The notes beneath the pieces are model-generated. The model saw only the letters and a list, made by a program, of their open reading frames with translations, was not told the DNA's origin and did not search any database. From assembly GCA_003662515.1 (NCBI GenBank), contig QMYF01000034.1, forward strand, positions 1 through 6,387: a stretch of 6,387 nucleotides of DNA, read 5' to 3'. The DNA comes from Candidatus Hecatellales archaeon. Its GTDB lineage: Archaea; Thermoproteota; Bathyarchaeia; Hecatellales; Hecatellaceae. A program made the position numbers and the translations under genes. Below are positions 5,441 to 6,387 of this stretch, one piece after another (the first letter of the stretch is position 1; each line of letters opens with the position of its first letter).

Positions 5441-6387
5441 CTGCTGGCTTCTTCACTGTTCGCGCCGTTATAGTAGAGGGATGCGGTGGTAAGTCTTAGG
5501 AAGCCTTCGATCTCTCTCCGTAGTTCCTCATCGTTAAGGCAGCGTTTTAAACAGTAGGCTTTTTCTACAAGGTGGCTGCGCAGCCTGTCGATAAGCTCCT
5601 CTGGGATTTCTATTCCAAACTCGTTAAGCTTATGTTTTATCAGGGCTTTCCCGCTGTATTTGTCGAAGACGAATACCGCTCTGCGACCTACCTCTTCAGG
5701 GGCAATAGGCTGATAGGTGTAAGGGTTCTTGAGAAGCCCGTGGACATGTATTCCGCTGGAATGCCTGAAAACATTTTCACCGCAGATAGGTGCGAAATGC
5801 CCTATGGGGATCCCTGAAAGCCTCTCCACAGTTTTTGAGAGCTCATAAAGCCTTGAAAGCTCCACGCCCACATGCTTATTATAGATAACCTTTAAGGCCA
5901 CCACCACAGGTTCGAGGGCAGCGTTCCCCGCTCTCTCACCTATCCCGTTAACGGTGACACTGGCCCATTCAGCGCCCCCCTCGATGGCGGCTAAAGTGTT
6001 AGCCACCGCCAGCCCTAAATCGTTGTGGGCGTGGATTTCAACGGCTATGCCAACCTCTTTAACCAGCCTTCTCACCAGCCTCTTAGCCAGGTCCGGCGTT
6101 AGGATTCCAAGGGTGTCAGCCAGCCTAAGCCTGTCAGCTCCAACTTCCAGAACTGTTTCAGCATATTCCTTCAACATCTTGTAGGGTGTCCTAGAGCCGT
6201 CCTCAGCAGTCACCGAAATGTAGAGACCTAAACTTTTAGCCTTCTTCACAGTCTCTCTAATCCTGCTTAAGGCTTCCTGCCATGAAATGTTAAGCTTATA
6301 TTTCAGGTGGATGGGGCTGGTTGCCAGCGAGATAGCTATAGCGTCGGCACCCGTCCTGGCCACGGCCTCCACATCCCTAATGTTGGC
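5437..6387 (-). CDS. homocitrate / 2-isopropylmalate synthase family enzyme (probable homocitrate synthase), 5' truncated by window
   Basis: The frame is open from the window edge (6387) to the TAA at 5439-5437, giving 316 visible residues; perhaps 70-80 N-terminal residues, including the DRE-TIM metal/substrate motif, are outside. It is a TIM-barrel acyl-CoA:2-oxo acid condensing enzyme. Visible marks: SPIHLKYKL; AEDGSRT; LRLADTLGI; EIHAHNDLGLAVA (the second family signature, with metal-binding HxH encoded at 6019-6033); TVNGIGERAGNAALE; then GENVFRHSSGIHVHGLLKNP and the PEEVGRR segment. The protein ends without the roughly 130-residue LeuA regulatory domain, which favours the homocitrate synthase (LysS/NifV/AksA) type over leucine-regulated LeuA. 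Citramalate synthase or another 2-oxo acid specificity remains possible. The usual GKHSG motif reads DKYSG here. The GTG at 6372-6370 is internal and not the start. Proximity to argGH would fit a lysine role, but this is inference. Confidence 0.87.
   Translation of the reverse strand, partial: ANIRDVEAVARTGADAIAISLATSPIHLKYKLNISWQEALSRIRETVKKAKSLGLYISVTAEDGSRTPYKMLKEYAETVLEVGADRLRLADTLGILTPDLAKRLVRRLVKEVGIAVEIHAHNDLGLAVANTLAAIEGGAEWASVTVNGIGERAGNAALEPVVVALKVIYNKHVGVELSRLYELSKTVERLSGIPIGHFAPICGENVFRHSSGIHVHGLLKNPYTYQPIAPEEVGRRAVFVFDKYSGKALIKHKLNEFGIEIPEELIDRLRSHLVEKAYCLKRCLNDEELRREIEGFLRLTTASLYYNGANSEEASS

Noticed and set aside
5572..6184. Plus-strand open frames opposite the homocitrate-synthase-like gene
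   Set aside because: They mirror a conserved coding sequence on the other strand, and their translations show no domain pattern.
6370..6372. GTG as the start of the minus-strand synthase
   Set aside because: The frame stays open to the window end and the extra codons (ANIRD) continue the barrel naturally; the family needs another N-terminal portion with its metal-binding motif.
1..6387. Mobile element, CRISPR array, toxin-antitoxin or defence system
   Set aside because: All coding space is filled by recognisable housekeeping genes, with gaps of 10-112 bases; no direct-repeat arrays, terminal inverted repeats, transposase or integrase motifs were seen.

Overview
This window looks like an ordinary, densely packed stretch of an archaeal chromosome, most likely from the Thermoproteota / Bathyarchaeia side of the tree. 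The evidence is an archaeal TATA box (TTTAAATA) before argG, short oligo-T runs instead of hairpin terminators, a PUA-containing NSUN6-type RNA methyltransferase, a stand-alone MIP18/DUF59 protein, a beta-CASP metallo-beta-lactamase nuclease, and a mixture of ATG and TTG starts with Shine-Dalgarno sites. The lineage is inferred from gene content and style, not from a marker gene.

Layout. Positions 1-567 (+) hold the C-terminal part of a beta-CASP nuclease cut by the window edge. It is followed 28 bases later by argH (596-2107, +) and then argG (2181-3374, +), which has its own promoter. These last two are the final two steps of arginine biosynthesis. Converging on argG is a small MIP18/DUF59 gene (3396-3683, -). 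A 112-base divergent intergenic region (3684-3795) then separates it from an NSUN6-like tRNA m5C methyltransferase with an embedded PUA domain (3796-4962, +). That gene is followed after 10 bases by moaE (TTG start, 4973-5440, +). The window closes with a homocitrate/isopropylmalate-synthase-family gene on the minus strand (5437-6387), missing its N-terminus. Its stop codon overlaps the moaE stop codon in a shared TTAA.

How the genes fit together. argG makes argininosuccinate from citrulline and aspartate, and argH splits it to arginine and fumarate. The homocitrate-synthase-like gene may serve lysine biosynthesis (alpha-aminoadipate route), which in many archaea shares the LysW carrier system with arginine synthesis, but its substrate is not settled by the visible part. 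MoaE implies that the organism makes molybdopterin/tungstopterin cofactor. The DUF59 protein points to iron-sulfur cluster assembly or delivery. The methyltransferase and moaE look co-transcribed but have no obvious functional link.

I found no mobile element, CRISPR array, tRNA or rRNA, and no convincing novel multi-gene system. The points most worth a second look are a Tyr in place of the motif C His in the nuclease, strong over-representation of the words AAGCCT/AGGCTT and AAGCTT, a palindrome cluster in the leader of the DUF59 gene, and the shared TTAA stop codons.
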